Positions 41,876-51,746 of a stretch of 64,000 nt of DNA are shown one piece after another (position 1 is the first letter of the stretch; each line of letters starts with the position of its first letter). Position numbers and translations under genes: made by a program. Below the pieces are notes generated by a model. The model was not told the DNA's origin and did no database searches. It saw only the letters and a program-made list of their open reading frames with translations. Source of the stretch: PCRC01 sp017848435 (GTDB taxonomy: Bacteria; Pseudomonadota; Gammaproteobacteria; Burkholderiales; Burkholderiaceae_C); NCBI GenBank assembly GCA_965284315.1, contig OZ260072.1, forward strand, positions 1,860,001 through 1,924,000, read 5' to 3'.

Positions 41876-42328
41876 ATGCGATGCATGAATGGCTTTTCTG
41901 TCACGTCAGACCATCGCACGCGCGGTTTCACGCTGCTCGAGTTGTTGGTCGTCATTGCCTTGATTGCCATTGCGTCTGCCAGTGTCAGCTTTGCCTTCCG
42001 TGACTCGTCCGACACCCAGCTCCAGCGTGAAGCGGACCGCCTGGCAGCGCTGCTGGACTCGGCCCGCAGCCGCTCGCGCACCTTGGGCATGCCGGTGTAC
42101 TGGCGTGCTGTGCCGGGTGGTTTTCGGTTCGAAGGCCTGCCACTGGGCACCTTGCCCGAGCGCTGGCTGGTCGATGGCACGACCGTGGTCAACAACGGTG
42201 TGCTGATCCTGGGGCCTGAGCCCATCCTCGCGCGGCAGGGGACGGTCATCGCGCTGCAGGGACGGCGCCTGCTGGTGGCAACCGACGGTGTGCGCCCGTT
42301 TGTGGTTCTGCCAGTGGGGGCGCCATGA
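41876..42328 (+). CDS. gspH: Minor pseudopilin GspH
   Basis: 150 residues. The prepilin site is G/FTLLELLVVIALIAIASASV, and the C-terminal half is the GspH beta-domain (ALLDSARSRSRTLGMPVYWR). Starts at 41876 or 41885 are both possible. The stop overlaps the gspI start (ATGA). Confidence 0.92.
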   Translation: MRCMNGFSVTSDHRTRGFTLLELLVVIALIAIASASVSFAFRDSSDTQLQREADRLAALLDSARSRSRTLGMPVYWRAVPGGFRFEGLPLGTLPERWLVDGTTVVNNGVLILGPEPILARQGTVIALQGRRLLVATDGVRPFVVLPVGAP

Positions 42329-42690
42329 CACGCCCGTATCTGTCACGCGGTTTCACATTGATTGAGGTGCTGGTCGCGCTGGGCATTGTCTCGGTGGCGC
42401 TGATTGCCGGCATGCAGGCCAGCAGCGCGCTGACACGCAATGCCCAGCGGCAGGCCGATGGCTTGTTGGCGGAACTGTGCGCTGAGAACGAGTTGGTCAA
42501 AATCCGCTTGGCCGAGCAGTTTCCTGGTGTCGGTGAGAGCACTTTCACCTGCACCCAGGTCGAACGTGTGCTGGAGGGGCGGTTGACCGTGGCGACCACG
42601 CCCAACCCTAATTTTCTGCGTGTCGATGCGCAGGTGTTTGATGGGCCGTACAGCCTGTTGCGCATCTCTACCGTGGTGGGGCGTTTCTGA
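42325..42690 (+). CDS. gspI: Minor pseudopilin GspI
   Basis: 121 residues. The prepilin site is G/FTLIEVLVALGIVSVALIAG. It is one of the tip pseudopilins with GspJ and GspK, conserved by size and order. Overlaps gspH by four bases and the gspJ ATG by one base. Confidence 0.93.
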   Translation: MTRPYLSRGFTLIEVLVALGIVSVALIAGMQASSALTRNAQRQADGLLAELCAENELVKIRLAEQFPGVGESTFTCTQVERVLEGRLTVATTPNPNFLRVDAQVFDGPYSLLRISTVVGRF

Positions 42691-43367
42691 TGGCACGTCT
42701 TGCAAGACCGGCTGCGGGATTCACCCTGATCGAGCTCCTGGTCACGATCAGCATCATGGCCTTGATGACCCTGCTGAGCTGGCGTGGCATCGACGGCATG
42801 ATGCGAACCAAAGACCAGCTGTCGGCGCGCAGCGACCAGGTGATGACGCTGCAGACCGCCCTGACCCAGTGGACGGTGGACCTCGACAACCTGGCCGAAA
42901 CCCGCGTGGTGAGCGCGGCGGACTACGACGGCAGCGTGCTGCGCATGACACGCCGTGATGCGGTCAGCCCAGCCGAGGGCTTGCGGGTGGTGGCGTGGAC
43001 CCGCCGTCTTGCGGACGGCAATGCCTTCTGGGTGCGCTGGCAGTCACCCAACGTCCGAACCCAGTCTGACTTGTTGGCGGCCTGGGCCAAGGCGCAGCAA
43101 TGGGGCCGAGAGCCAACGCCCGAAGACCGCGCCTTGGACATCCCCCTCGCGGTGCTGACCGATTGGCAGCTCTTTTATTACCGCGACAATGCCTGGAGCA
43201 ACCCCCTCTCCAGCGCGGCGGACCCCAACCAACCTGTGGCCAGTGGACTGAATGCGCCACCCAAAGGGGTCAGGCTGGTGTTGGCCCTGGCGCCCGGTCA
43301 GCCGTTCGCGGGTGTTTTGACCCGCGATTGGGTGAGACCGCTGGTGGGTGGCGGGAAATCGCTGTGA
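42690..43367 (+). CDS. gspJ: Minor pseudopilin GspJ
   Basis: 225 residues. The prepilin site is G/FTLIELLVTISIMALMTLLS. The C-terminal part has the DWQLFYYRDNAWSNPLSS and GVRLVLALAPG blocks of GspJ. The TGA overlaps the gspK GTG (GTGA). Confidence 0.93.
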   Translation: MARLARPAAGFTLIELLVTISIMALMTLLSWRGIDGMMRTKDQLSARSDQVMTLQTALTQWTVDLDNLAETRVVSAADYDGSVLRMTRRDAVSPAEGLRVVAWTRRLADGNAFWVRWQSPNVRTQSDLLAAWAKAQQWGREPTPEDRALDIPLAVLTDWQLFYYRDNAWSNPLSSAADPNQPVASGLNAPPKGVRLVLALAPGQPFAGVLTRDWVRPLVGGGKSL

Positions 43368-44332
43368 GCCCTAAAAATACCCAGATGGGCGCAGCGCTGC
43401 TGACGGCCATGTTGACCGTGACACTGGTCGCGAGTTTTGCTGCCACCGCGCTGTGGCAGCAGTTCCGCAGCGTTGAGGTGGAGCGTGCCGAGCGCGAGCG
43501 TGTGCAGGCGACCTGGATTTTGAACGGTGCCCTGGACTGGGCGCGCCTGATCCTGCGTGAAGACGCCCGTTCCGGTGGGGCGGATTCGTTGTCTGAACCC
43601 TGGGCGGTACCGCTGGCCGAATCGCGCTTGTCCAGCTTTCTGGCGGCCGACCGCAACAACACCGACGACGACACTTCCGACACTTTTTTGTCGGGCCAGA
43701 TCGTGGATGCGCAGTCGCGTTTGAATGTGGCCAACCTGCTCGATGGTGGCAAACCGTCCCAGCTCGGCTTGCAGAGCTTTGCCCGGTTGTTCCAGGTGCT
43801 GGGTTTGCCAGAAGGTGAATTGAACCTGTTGGTCAACAATTTCCAGTTGGCAATGACCAGCACCGGTGGCGGGGGCAATGTTCCGCTGAGGCCCTTGCGC
43901 ACGGATCAGTTGATCTGGCTCGGCATTGCCCCTGAAACACTGGCCCGACTCAAGCCTTTTGTGGTGCTGCTTCCCGTCAACACACCGGTCAACCTGAACA
44001 CCGCTGGTGTCGAGGTGGTGTACGCCAGCATTCCGACCATCACAATGGCCGATGCGCGCAAGTTGGTGGAGCAGCGCACCAAAACGCCATTCCGCTCCTT
44101 GTCGGAAGTGGGCATCTTCATGGTGGAGCTCGCCGGTTTGCTGACCGAAAGTCAGCAAAGTGTGTCCAGCCGCATGTTCGAGGTGTATGGTCGGCTGCGG
44201 ATTGACAAGACCGTGATCCAGGAGCTCTCGCTGGTGGAGCGAGAGAATCTCAATGTGACGGCGCTTTACCGGGAACGCAGCGCTTTCGTGGACAACCCTG
44301 CCGCGGCCCAGGCCGACAGCACTCTAAAATAA
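43364..44332 (+). CDS. gspK: Minor pseudopilin GspK
   Basis: 322 residues, the largest minor pseudopilin. The N-terminal class III signal is cleaved before AALLTAMLTVTL and, as usual for GspK, lacks Glu5. The body contains the GspK helical domain (QIVDAQSRLNVANLL and VNLNTAGVEVVYASI). It caps the pseudopilus tip. GTG start overlapping gspJ; gspL follows four bases later. Confidence 0.94.
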   Translation: MSPKNTQMGAALLTAMLTVTLVASFAATALWQQFRSVEVERAERERVQATWILNGALDWARLILREDARSGGADSLSEPWAVPLAESRLSSFLAADRNNTDDDTSDTFLSGQIVDAQSRLNVANLLDGGKPSQLGLQSFARLFQVLGLPEGELNLLVNNFQLAMTSTGGGGNVPLRPLRTDQLIWLGIAPETLARLKPFVVLLPVNTPVNLNTAGVEVVYASIPTITMADARKLVEQRTKTPFRSLSEVGIFMVELAGLLTESQQSVSSRMFEVYGRLRIDKTVIQELSLVERENLNVTALYRERSAFVDNPAAAQADSTLK

Positions 44333-44336
44333 TTCA

Positions 44337-45524
44337 ATGTCTTCGCTGATCGTCGTTCTCCCTGCTCCCGGAAGCCGTGTCAGCGCTGACTACGTCTACG
44401 CACTCACGCCCGATGGGCAAAGCCTCGCTGACCATGGCGTGGCACCTGCCAACCTGTTGCCAGACGCCACCGAACTGGTGGCGGTGGTGCCGGCCAAAAT
44501 GGTGTCGTGGCACCGGCCCATCATTCCCAAAGCGCCGGCCAACCGTTTGAGCGAGGTGCTGCAAGGCGCACTCGAAGAGAACCTGCTCGACGATCCGGAA
44601 ACCCTGCACCTGGCACTGGCGCCGGGCGCGCGTTCGGCGCTGGGCAGCGGCGAGCCGATCTGGGTGGCTGCGTGCGACAAGGACTGGCTGCGGGAGGTGC
44701 TGGAAGGGCTGGAAACCGTGGGTTTGCGTGTCACGCGCATCGTGCCCGAGGTGGTGCCTGAGCTGGACCAGTGGTGGGTGCATGGCACGCCGCAGTCGGC
44801 CTGGTGTGCGCAGTCAGACGCCCAGGGCGTGGCGGTGTTGCCGTTGGCGGCGGTGCCGTCGGCCACCGTGCCAGGCGTGTTTGCCGAACCCGCTGTGGCG
44901 GCTTTGGCAGAGCAGACGCTGGGCGTCAAGGTGACGATTCGCCAGATGCCGCAGCAGCTGGTGCTGGCCGCACAGACCGACTGGAACCTGGCGCAGTTTG
45001 ATCTGGCCACTGCCGGTCGCAAAGGCGCCAGCCAGCGCCTGCTGCATGGCTGGCAACTGTTTGCGCTGGCGCCGCAATGGCGGGCCTTGCGCTGGGGGCT
45101 CGGTGCCCTGTTTGTGGTCCAGCTGGTGGCCATCAATGGCCTGGCCTGGAGCGAAAAATCGGCGCTGAACGCCAAGCGCGCAGAGCTGCGCAAGATTTAC
45201 CTGGACACCTTCCCGCAGAGCCAGGTGGTGCTCGACCCTGTGGCGCAAATGACGCGCGATGTGTCCGCCTTGCAGCAGGCGGTGGGGCAGGTCACTTACC
45301 GTGACATGGAGGTGATGCTGTCGTACGCGGCAGTGGTCTTGCCAGCCGGGCGCACGCCCAGTGCGGTGGAGTTCAAGCCGGGTGAAATCAGGCTCAATGG
45401 CATCAGCATCACGCCAGACGAACTCAAGGGCATGGACACGCGCTTGCGCGAAGCCGGCTACCAGATGACCAGCCAGGCCGACGGGCTGGTGCTCACCTTC
45501 AACCCAAACAAGGCCCGCCTGTGA
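44337..45524 (+). CDS. gspL: Type II secretion inner-membrane platform protein GspL
   Basis: 395 residues. A cytoplasmic actin-like domain occupies the first 250 residues, with one transmembrane helix near 255-275 (LGALFVVQLVAINGLAW) and a periplasmic ferredoxin-like domain at the end. It recruits GspE to the membrane and contacts GspM. Confidence 0.92.
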   Translation: MSSLIVVLPAPGSRVSADYVYALTPDGQSLADHGVAPANLLPDATELVAVVPAKMVSWHRPIIPKAPANRLSEVLQGALEENLLDDPETLHLALAPGARSALGSGEPIWVAACDKDWLREVLEGLETVGLRVTRIVPEVVPELDQWWVHGTPQSAWCAQSDAQGVAVLPLAAVPSATVPGVFAEPAVAALAEQTLGVKVTIRQMPQQLVLAAQTDWNLAQFDLATAGRKGASQRLLHGWQLFALAPQWRALRWGLGALFVVQLVAINGLAWSEKSALNAKRAELRKIYLDTFPQSQVVLDPVAQMTRDVSALQQAVGQVTYRDMEVMLSYAAVVLPAGRTPSAVEFKPGEIRLNGISITPDELKGMDTRLREAGYQMTSQADGLVLTFNPNKARL

Positions 45525-46006
45525 GCCGTTTTTCCGACCTCCGCCTACCGGGTTGGTGGCAGTCCATTCCGTCCGAGACGCGCACGCTGGGTGTCCTGGT
45601 GTCGGCTGCGCTGGCCGTGGTGCTGCTGTCTGCGCTGACCATTCTCCCGTCCCTGAAGGTGTTGCGGCTGGCGCCGGCTGACCACCAGCAACTGGATCAG
45701 CAGCTGGACCTGATGCGCAATCTGGCGACGCAGGCACAAAGCGCCAAGGCCCAGCCCAAACCCGGTGCCGACGACGCGCTGAAGTTCCTGGACACCGCGG
45801 TCAAACAGTCGCTGGCAGCGACCGCCCAAATGACAGTGTCGGGCGACCGCGCCACCATCACGCTCAAAAACGCCACGCCCGAATCGGTCACCGCCTGGCT
45901 GACCGCCGTGCGTGCTACTGGTCGGCTGTTGCCTGCCGAAGCCAAACTCAGCCGGAGCGACGCGGGTTGGAGTGGCCAGTTGGTCGTCAACCTGCCGCAG
46001 AAGTGA
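45521..46006 (+). CDS. gspM: Type II secretion protein GspM
   Basis: 161 residues. One transmembrane helix near residues 23-45 and a periplasmic ferredoxin-like domain (QMTVSGDRATITLKNATPES). It pairs with GspL. The GTG start overlaps the gspL stop and its own stop overlaps the gspN start. Confidence 0.9.
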   Translation: MSRFSDLRLPGWWQSIPSETRTLGVLVSAALAVVLLSALTILPSLKVLRLAPADHQQLDQQLDLMRNLATQAQSAKAQPKPGADDALKFLDTAVKQSLAATAQMTVSGDRATITLKNATPESVTAWLTAVRATGRLLPAEAKLSRSDAGWSGQLVVNLPQK

Positions 46007-46833
46007 GCCGGACCATGGTGACCCGCCCACGTTCCCCTGCCGTTGCCGCACCCGCCGGGTCGCGGACGCGCCGGCTTGCCTGGTTTGGGGCATTGACAGG
46101 TGGCCTGCTGGCCATCGTGTTCTGGATGCCAGCCCATTGGCTGACCGGCGTCGTCAACCGCGCCTCACAGCAGCGCGTGGTGCTTGAAGACGCCCGTGGC
46201 ACGGTTTGGACGGGTTCGGCCCGCCTGCTCGTCAGCGGTGGCGAGGGCAGCCGCGATGTGGCCGCCTTGCCAGGTCGGGTGGACTGGCGGCTGCGCCCCA
46301 CTTTCACCGGCGCCTGGCTGGAGCTGCAGTCCACCTGCTGTACCCGCGTACCGGTCGAGATCGATGCCAGTCCGCGTTGGAACGGTGCCGTGCTGCAAGT
46401 GGGGTCGTTGCAACTGCGCTGGCCGATGGGCCTGCTGGCGGGGCTGGGGACACCCTGGAACACGGTGCAATTGCAGGGCAACCTCGACATGAATTCGGAT
46501 GGCTTGACGCTGGCCTGGGACAGCGGTCGCTTGCAGGCCACCGGCCAGGTGCGCATGGAGGCGACCGACGTGGCGTCCCGGTTGTCCACCCTGCGGCCGC
46601 TTGGCAGCTACCTGCTGGAATTGGTGGCGCCCGGTCCGGGGCAGGACCCAAGCCTGAGCCTGAAAACACTCAGTGGCAATTTGATTCTCACTGGCCAGGG
46701 CCAGTGGGTGGGTGCGCGGCTCCGGTTTTCGGGTGAAGCGACCGCCGTGGAAGGGCGCGAAGCGGCCCTGGACAATTTACTCAATATCATCGGGCGCAGA
46801 AGCGGCGCGCGCTCCATCATTACCGTGGGCTGA
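46003..46833 (+). CDS. gspN: Type II secretion protein GspN
   Basis: 276 residues. One transmembrane helix near 30-50 (FGALTGGLLAIVFWMPAHWL) and a periplasmic beta-rich domain (GTVWTGSARLLV, LQLRWPMGLL, LILTGQGQW). GspN occurs in only some T2SS. GTG at 46003 overlaps gspM; ATG at 46015 is an alternative start. Confidence 0.88.
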   Translation: MSRTMVTRPRSPAVAAPAGSRTRRLAWFGALTGGLLAIVFWMPAHWLTGVVNRASQQRVVLEDARGTVWTGSARLLVSGGEGSRDVAALPGRVDWRLRPTFTGAWLELQSTCCTRVPVEIDASPRWNGAVLQVGSLQLRWPMGLLAGLGTPWNTVQLQGNLDMNSDGLTLAWDSGRLQATGQVRMEATDVASRLSTLRPLGSYLLELVAPGPGQDPSLSLKTLSGNLILTGQGQWVGARLRFSGEATAVEGREAALDNLLNIIGRRSGARSIITVG

Positions 46834-46837
46834 CCTC

Positions 46838-49087
46838 ATGAAACATTACCCGTTGGCGACTGTTCGCTTCTCGCTTGTGGCGCTGCTCTGCACCCCGTTG
46901 CTGCTGCAGGCGCAGACCGACCCCGCGCCCGCCACGACCGCGTCGGCGCCTGCCAAAGCGGCATCCGCCAAAGCGGCATCGGCAAAAAACACCCGGGCCA
47001 CATCGCGGGCCAGTGAACAGGTGACGCTGGATTTTGCCAACGCCGACATCGAGGCGGTGGCCCGCACGATTGCCACCATCACCGGCCGCAACGTGGTGGT
47101 GGACCCGCGCGTCAAGGGCACGGTCAATCTGTCGAGCGACCGGCCGGTGTCACCTCAGGTGGCGTTCAACCAGTTCCTGGCCGCATTGCGTTTGCAGGGC
47201 TTCACCGTGGTGGAAAGCTCGGGGCTGTACAAGGTGGTGCCGGAAGCCGATGCCAAGGTGCAGGGCGGTTCGGTGAATGTGGGGTCTGTGGAACTGGGTC
47301 CACGCCTGGCGGGCAACCAGATTGCCACCCAGATTTTCCGGCTGAACTTCGAGAGTGCCAACAACTTGGTGCCAATTTTGCGGCCCTTGATCAGCCCGAA
47401 CAACACCATCAACGTCAACCCTGGCAACAACTCACTGATCATCACCGACTACGCCGAGAACCTGCAGCGGATGGGCCGCATCATTGCATCCATGGACGTG
47501 GCTAACGGCACCGACCTGGAGATCATCCCGCTGCGCTACGCGATTGCATCCGACATCGCGCCATTGGTCCTGCGACTGATTGATTCCGGCGGCGGTGCTG
47601 CGGCGGGTCAAGGCCAGGCCGACACCTCGTTCCGCACCACCATCGTGGCCGAGTCGCGCAGCAATGCGCTGATTGTGCGGGCCGCCAACCCGGCCCGTGT
47701 GGGCCTGGTGCGCACCTTGGTGGCCAAGCTGGACCAACCCACCTCGTCCAGCCCGACTGGCAACGTGTATGTGGTGTACCTGAAGAATGCAGACGCCACC
47801 AAAATGGCGGCCATTTTGCGCGCCACCATTGGCGGACAAGGCGGGGCATCCGTCTCTGTGTCTGCAACACCTGCGACCTCGACACAGGCGGGCCTGGGCG
47901 CGCAGGGCGCAGCCGGTGGCCTGGGATCGGCCAGTGGGGGTCTGGGTGGGCTGGGCAGTCTGGCAGGGGGCAGTTCGTCCTCACAGGGCGGCGGAAGCTC
48001 TTTCTCGGGGGGCGGTGGTGCCCAACCGTCCACCGGCGGGCAAATCCAGGCCGACCCGTCCATCAACGCGCTGATCATCACCGCCAGCGAGCCGCAATAC
48101 CGGCAAATCCGTGCGGTGATCGACCGACTGGATGGCCGCCGTGCGCAGGTGTTTCTGGAAAGCCTGATCGTTGAGGTGAACACCGACAAGGCCGCCCAGT
48201 TCGGCGTGCAATTGCAAACCCTGTTGGGCAACCGCGGTGGCGGTACTCTGGGCGCGGTGGGCAGCAATTTCAGTGGGGGCTCCACGGCCAACATCATTGG
48301 TGTGCAGACCACCGCCGCCAGCGGCAACCTGCCGTCGCTGGGGCAAGGCCTGAACCTTGGCGTGGCGACACGGCAGTCGAACGGCGCCTATGTGCTGAAC
48401 GCGCTGGCCAGCTTCCTGGAGTCCTCCGGCAGCGGCAACATTCTGTCAACGCCCAACCTGCTGACGCTGGACAACGAAGAGGCCAAGATCGTGATTGGCC
48501 AGAACGTGCCATTTGTGTCGGGCTCCTTCACCAACACCGGTGGCACCGGTGGCGCAGTCAACCCGTTCCAGACGGTGGAGCGCAAAGACGTTGGCTTGAC
48601 CCTGCGGGTGAAGCCACAAATCAGCGAAGACGGCACCATCAAGATGCAGATTTTCCAAGAGGTGTCGAGCGTGGACCCGGCGTCGGTCAACGCGCTGACG
48701 GGCTTGATCACCAACAAGCGCTCGATCGAATCGAACGTGGTGGTGGACGACGGTTCCATCGTGGTGCTGGGCGGTTTGTTGACCGACGAGTACTCCGGTT
48801 CGGCGCAGCAGGTGCCTTTGCTGGGCAACATCCCTTACCTGGGCAATCTGTTCAAGAACCAGAACCGCTCGCGCAAGAAAACCAACCTGATGATGTTCCT
48901 GCGCCCGGTGGTGGTGCGCGATGGCGACTCCACCGAGCGCCTGTCGCTGGACCGCTACGACTTCATGCGCCGCAAGGAAATCGAGGCCCAGCCCAAGCCC
49001 AACGCGGTGATGCAGGTCAACGAGTCGGCGCTGTTGCCCGCATTGCGGCCTTCTTCCAGAATCCAGCCAGCGCCGGACAAGCAGTAA
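46838..49087 (+). CDS. gspD: Type II secretion system secretin GspD
   Basis: 749 residues forming the outer-membrane channel. A signal peptide (1-25) and an Ala/Ser/Lys-rich linker precede N0-N3 domains (VTLDFANADIEAVARTIA and repeats of the type IIPLRYAIASDIAPLV). N3 carries a Gly/Ser-rich insertion near residues 350-400. The secretin core ends with VPLLGNIPYLGNLFKNQ and LMMFLRPVVV. No pilotin (GspS) gene is nearby. Confidence 0.96.
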   Translation: MKHYPLATVRFSLVALLCTPLLLQAQTDPAPATTASAPAKAASAKAASAKNTRATSRASEQVTLDFANADIEAVARTIATITGRNVVVDPRVKGTVNLSSDRPVSPQVAFNQFLAALRLQGFTVVESSGLYKVVPEADAKVQGGSVNVGSVELGPRLAGNQIATQIFRLNFESANNLVPILRPLISPNNTINVNPGNNSLIITDYAENLQRMGRIIASMDVANGTDLEIIPLRYAIASDIAPLVLRLIDSGGGAAAGQGQADTSFRTTIVAESRSNALIVRAANPARVGLVRTLVAKLDQPTSSSPTGNVYVVYLKNADATKMAAILRATIGGQGGASVSVSATPATSTQAGLGAQGAAGGLGSASGGLGGLGSLAGGSSSSQGGGSSFSGGGGAQPSTGGQIQADPSINALIITASEPQYRQIRAVIDRLDGRRAQVFLESLIVEVNTDKAAQFGVQLQTLLGNRGGGTLGAVGSNFSGGSTANIIGVQTTAASGNLPSLGQGLNLGVATRQSNGAYVLNALASFLESSGSGNILSTPNLLTLDNEEAKIVIGQNVPFVSGSFTNTGGTGGAVNPFQTVERKDVGLTLRVKPQISEDGTIKMQIFQEVSSVDPASVNALTGLITNKRSIESNVVVDDGSIVVLGGLLTDEYSGSAQQVPLLGNIPYLGNLFKNQNRSRKKTNLMMFLRPVVVRDGDSTERLSLDRYDFMRRKEIEAQPKPNAVMQVNESALLPALRPSSRIQPAPDKQ

Positions 49088-49100
49088 GCAAGGGATTTTT

Positions 49101-50492
49101 GTGCGTTACCCGCTTCCGTACGCCTTTGCGCGCACCCACAAACTGCTGTTGCTCGACGACGGCAAGGACCTGAGCCTGTGCCGCAGTGACGGGACTTCCC
49201 CTGGCGCGCTGGGCGAGGTGATGCGCAAGTTCGACATCCGCACGGTGGAGCGGTTGCCAAACGATGTGCTGGTCCAGCGCATCAGCGTGGCGTATTCGCA
49301 GGGCGAGTCGAGCGCCGCCACCGTGGTCAGCGAGGTTGAGAACGACGCCGACCTGTCACGCATGATGCAAGACTTGCCGGCGGTGGAAGACCTGCTGGAG
49401 TCGGCCGACGACGCGCCCATCATCCGCATGCTCAACGCCCTGCTGACGCAGGCCGCGCGCGACGGCGCCAGCGACATCCACATTGAGCCGTACGAGCGCC
49501 ATTCGTCGGTGCGTTTCCGGGTGGACGGCACGCTGCGCGAGGTGGTGCAGCCCAACCGGGCCTTGCACGCCGCCCTGATCTCGCGCCTCAAGATCATGGC
49601 GGAACTGGACATCTCCGAAAAGCGTTTGCCGCAAGACGGCCGCATCAGCCTGCGCATCGGCACCCGCGCGGTGGACGTGCGGGTCAGTACCCTGCCCAGC
49701 GCCCATGGCGAGCGGGCGGTGCTGCGTTTGCTCGACAAGAGCGAGAGCAAGCTGAGCCTGGAATCGGTGGGTATGGAGGGCGATGTGCTGGCGCGGCTGG
49801 AAAGCCTGGTGTTGCAGCCGCACGGCATCATTCTGGTGACGGGCCCGACAGGTTCCGGCAAGACCACCACGCTCTACGCAGCGCTGCAGCGGCTCGACGC
49901 CAGCAAGCAGAACATCATGACGGTGGAAGACCCGATTGAATACGAGCTGTCCGGCGTGGGCCAGACGCAGGTGAATGCCAAGATCGACCTGACCTTTGCC
50001 AAGGCCTTGCGCGCCATCCTGCGCCAGGACCCGGACGTGATCATGATCGGTGAGATCCGCGACTACGAAACCGCGCAGATCGCCATCCAGGCCTCACTCA
50101 CCGGCCACCTGGTGCTGGCCACGCTGCACACCAACGACGCGGCCAGCGCCGTGACCCGCCTGACCGACATGGGGGTGGAGCCTTTCCTGCTCAGCTCGTC
50201 GCTGCTGGGTGTGCTGGCGCAGCGGCTGGTGCGCAAGCTCTGCACGTCGTGCGGCGGGGCGGGCTGTGGCGAATGCGGGCAAACCGGCTACCAGGGCCGC
50301 ACCGGTGTGTTCGAACTGCTGGTGACCGACGACAACATGCGCGCGTTGATCCACAACCAGGTGGCCGAAGCCGACATCCGCGCCGCGGCACTGAAGGCCG
50401 GCATGTCGCTGATGCGTGACGACGGTGAGCGGCTGGTGCGTTCCGGCATTACCTCGCGTGAAGAGCTGGTTCGCGTAACACGCGAGTCCTGA
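49101..50492 (+). CDS. gspE: Type II secretion ATPase GspE
   Basis: 463 residues, shorter than usual because the N-terminal N1 domain is reduced. Walker A GPTGSGKTT is at 248-256, the Asp box is DPIEYELSGVGQTQVN, and Walker B is in MIGEIRD. The zinc site is compact: Cys381, Cys384, Cys389, Cys392 (CxxC-x4-CxxC), whereas classical GspE has a much longer loop between the pairs. It powers pseudopilus assembly. Confidence 0.95.
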   Translation: MRYPLPYAFARTHKLLLLDDGKDLSLCRSDGTSPGALGEVMRKFDIRTVERLPNDVLVQRISVAYSQGESSAATVVSEVENDADLSRMMQDLPAVEDLLESADDAPIIRMLNALLTQAARDGASDIHIEPYERHSSVRFRVDGTLREVVQPNRALHAALISRLKIMAELDISEKRLPQDGRISLRIGTRAVDVRVSTLPSAHGERAVLRLLDKSESKLSLESVGMEGDVLARLESLVLQPHGIILVTGPTGSGKTTTLYAALQRLDASKQNIMTVEDPIEYELSGVGQTQVNAKIDLTFAKALRAILRQDPDVIMIGEIRDYETAQIAIQASLTGHLVLATLHTNDAASAVTRLTDMGVEPFLLSSSLLGVLAQRLVRKLCTSCGGAGCGECGQTGYQGRTGVFELLVTDDNMRALIHNQVAEADIRAAALKAGMSLMRDDGERLVRSGITSREELVRVTRES

Positions 50493-50497
50493 CCCGC

Positions 50498-51745
50498 ATG
50501 CCCGCGTACACCTTTGAAGCCATCGACGCCCAGGGCCAGACCCGCAAGGGCGTGATCGATGCCGAAACCGCGAAGGCGGCACGCAGCACGCTGCGGGCGC
50601 AGTCCCTGGTGCCATTGCTGGTGGAACCAGTCAAGGGCGGCGGTGTGCCGGGCGCGGCGGGCACGGCCAAGCGCGGTGACTGGAAGAACATCAACATCTA
50701 CACCAGCCGGATCTTCAGCACCACCGCGCTGACCATCTGGACGCGGCAGGTGGCCGGTCTGGTGTCGTCCGGCCTGCCGCTGGAACGGGCGCTGACGGCC
50801 TTGTCGGAAGAAGCGACCGACGAACGGCAACGCAACCTGGTCGCGTCGCTGCGCTCCGAGGTGAACAGCGGCTCGACCTTTTCCAAAGCCCTGAGCCAGC
50901 ACCCGCGCGAGTTCTCCGACATCTACACCGCGGTGATCGGCGCCGGCGAGCAAAGCGGCAACCTTGGTGTGGTGCTGGAGCGCCTGGCCGACGACCTGGA
51001 AGAGCGCCAGGCCCTGCGCGGCAAACTGATTGGCGCCATGCTGTACCCGGCCATCGTCACGCTGATTGCCATCGTGATCGTGATGTTCCTGGTGGGCTAC
51101 GTGGTGCCGCAGGTGGCCAACGTGTTCGCTGGCAGCAAGCGCGCCTTGCCGCTGTTGACGGTGGTCATGCTGGCCATCAGCGACGTGGTGAAAAACTACG
51201 GCTGGCTGGCCTTGCTAGTGTTGGTGGCGGGTGGCGTTGGGGCCAAGTTCCTGCTGGCCAACGAGGCGATCCGCCAGCGGTTTGATGCGGCCGTGCTGAC
51301 CTTGCCACTGGTCGGCCCGCTGGCCCGGGGCTACAACGCGGCCCGCTTCACGGGCACGCTGGCCATGCTGGCCGGTGCCGGTGTGCCGATTCTGAAAGCC
51401 CTGCAGGCCGCGGCCGAAACCCTGGGCAACCAGGCCATGCGCGCCGATGCGCTGGACGCGCTGGTGCTGGTGCGCGAAGGCGCGCCGCTGGCGTCGGCGA
51501 TGGCGCAAAAGAAACGCTTTCCCGGGCTGGTGAGCATGTTCTCGCGGCTCGGCGAGCAAACTGGCCAGCTGCCGGTGATGCTGCAACGTGCGGCCCAGCA
51601 GCTCAGCGCCGAAGTGCAACGCCGCGCGTTTGCGTTGGCCACCATTCTGGAGCCGCTGCTGATTGTGGTGATGGGCATGGTGGTGATGCTGATCGTGCTC
51701 GCGGTGCTGCTGCCCATCATCGAGCTCAACCAGCTCGCCAGGTAG
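50498..51745 (+). CDS. gspF: Type II secretion inner-membrane protein GspF
   Basis: 415 residues with two T2SSF domains and three transmembrane helices (near 180-205, 228-250 and 380-405, the last ending IVLAVLLPIIELNQLA). It forms the platform through which GspE drives pseudopilin assembly. Starts five bases after gspE and ends the gsp operon; no prepilin peptidase gene follows. Confidence 0.96.
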   Translation: MPAYTFEAIDAQGQTRKGVIDAETAKAARSTLRAQSLVPLLVEPVKGGGVPGAAGTAKRGDWKNINIYTSRIFSTTALTIWTRQVAGLVSSGLPLERALTALSEEATDERQRNLVASLRSEVNSGSTFSKALSQHPREFSDIYTAVIGAGEQSGNLGVVLERLADDLEERQALRGKLIGAMLYPAIVTLIAIVIVMFLVGYVVPQVANVFAGSKRALPLLTVVMLAISDVVKNYGWLALLVLVAGGVGAKFLLANEAIRQRFDAAVLTLPLVGPLARGYNAARFTGTLAMLAGAGVPILKALQAAAETLGNQAMRADALDALVLVREGAPLASAMAQKKRFPGLVSMFSRLGEQTGQLPVMLQRAAQQLSAEVQRRAFALATILEPLLIVVMGMVVMLIVLAVLLPIIELNQLAR

Positions 51746-51746
51746 C

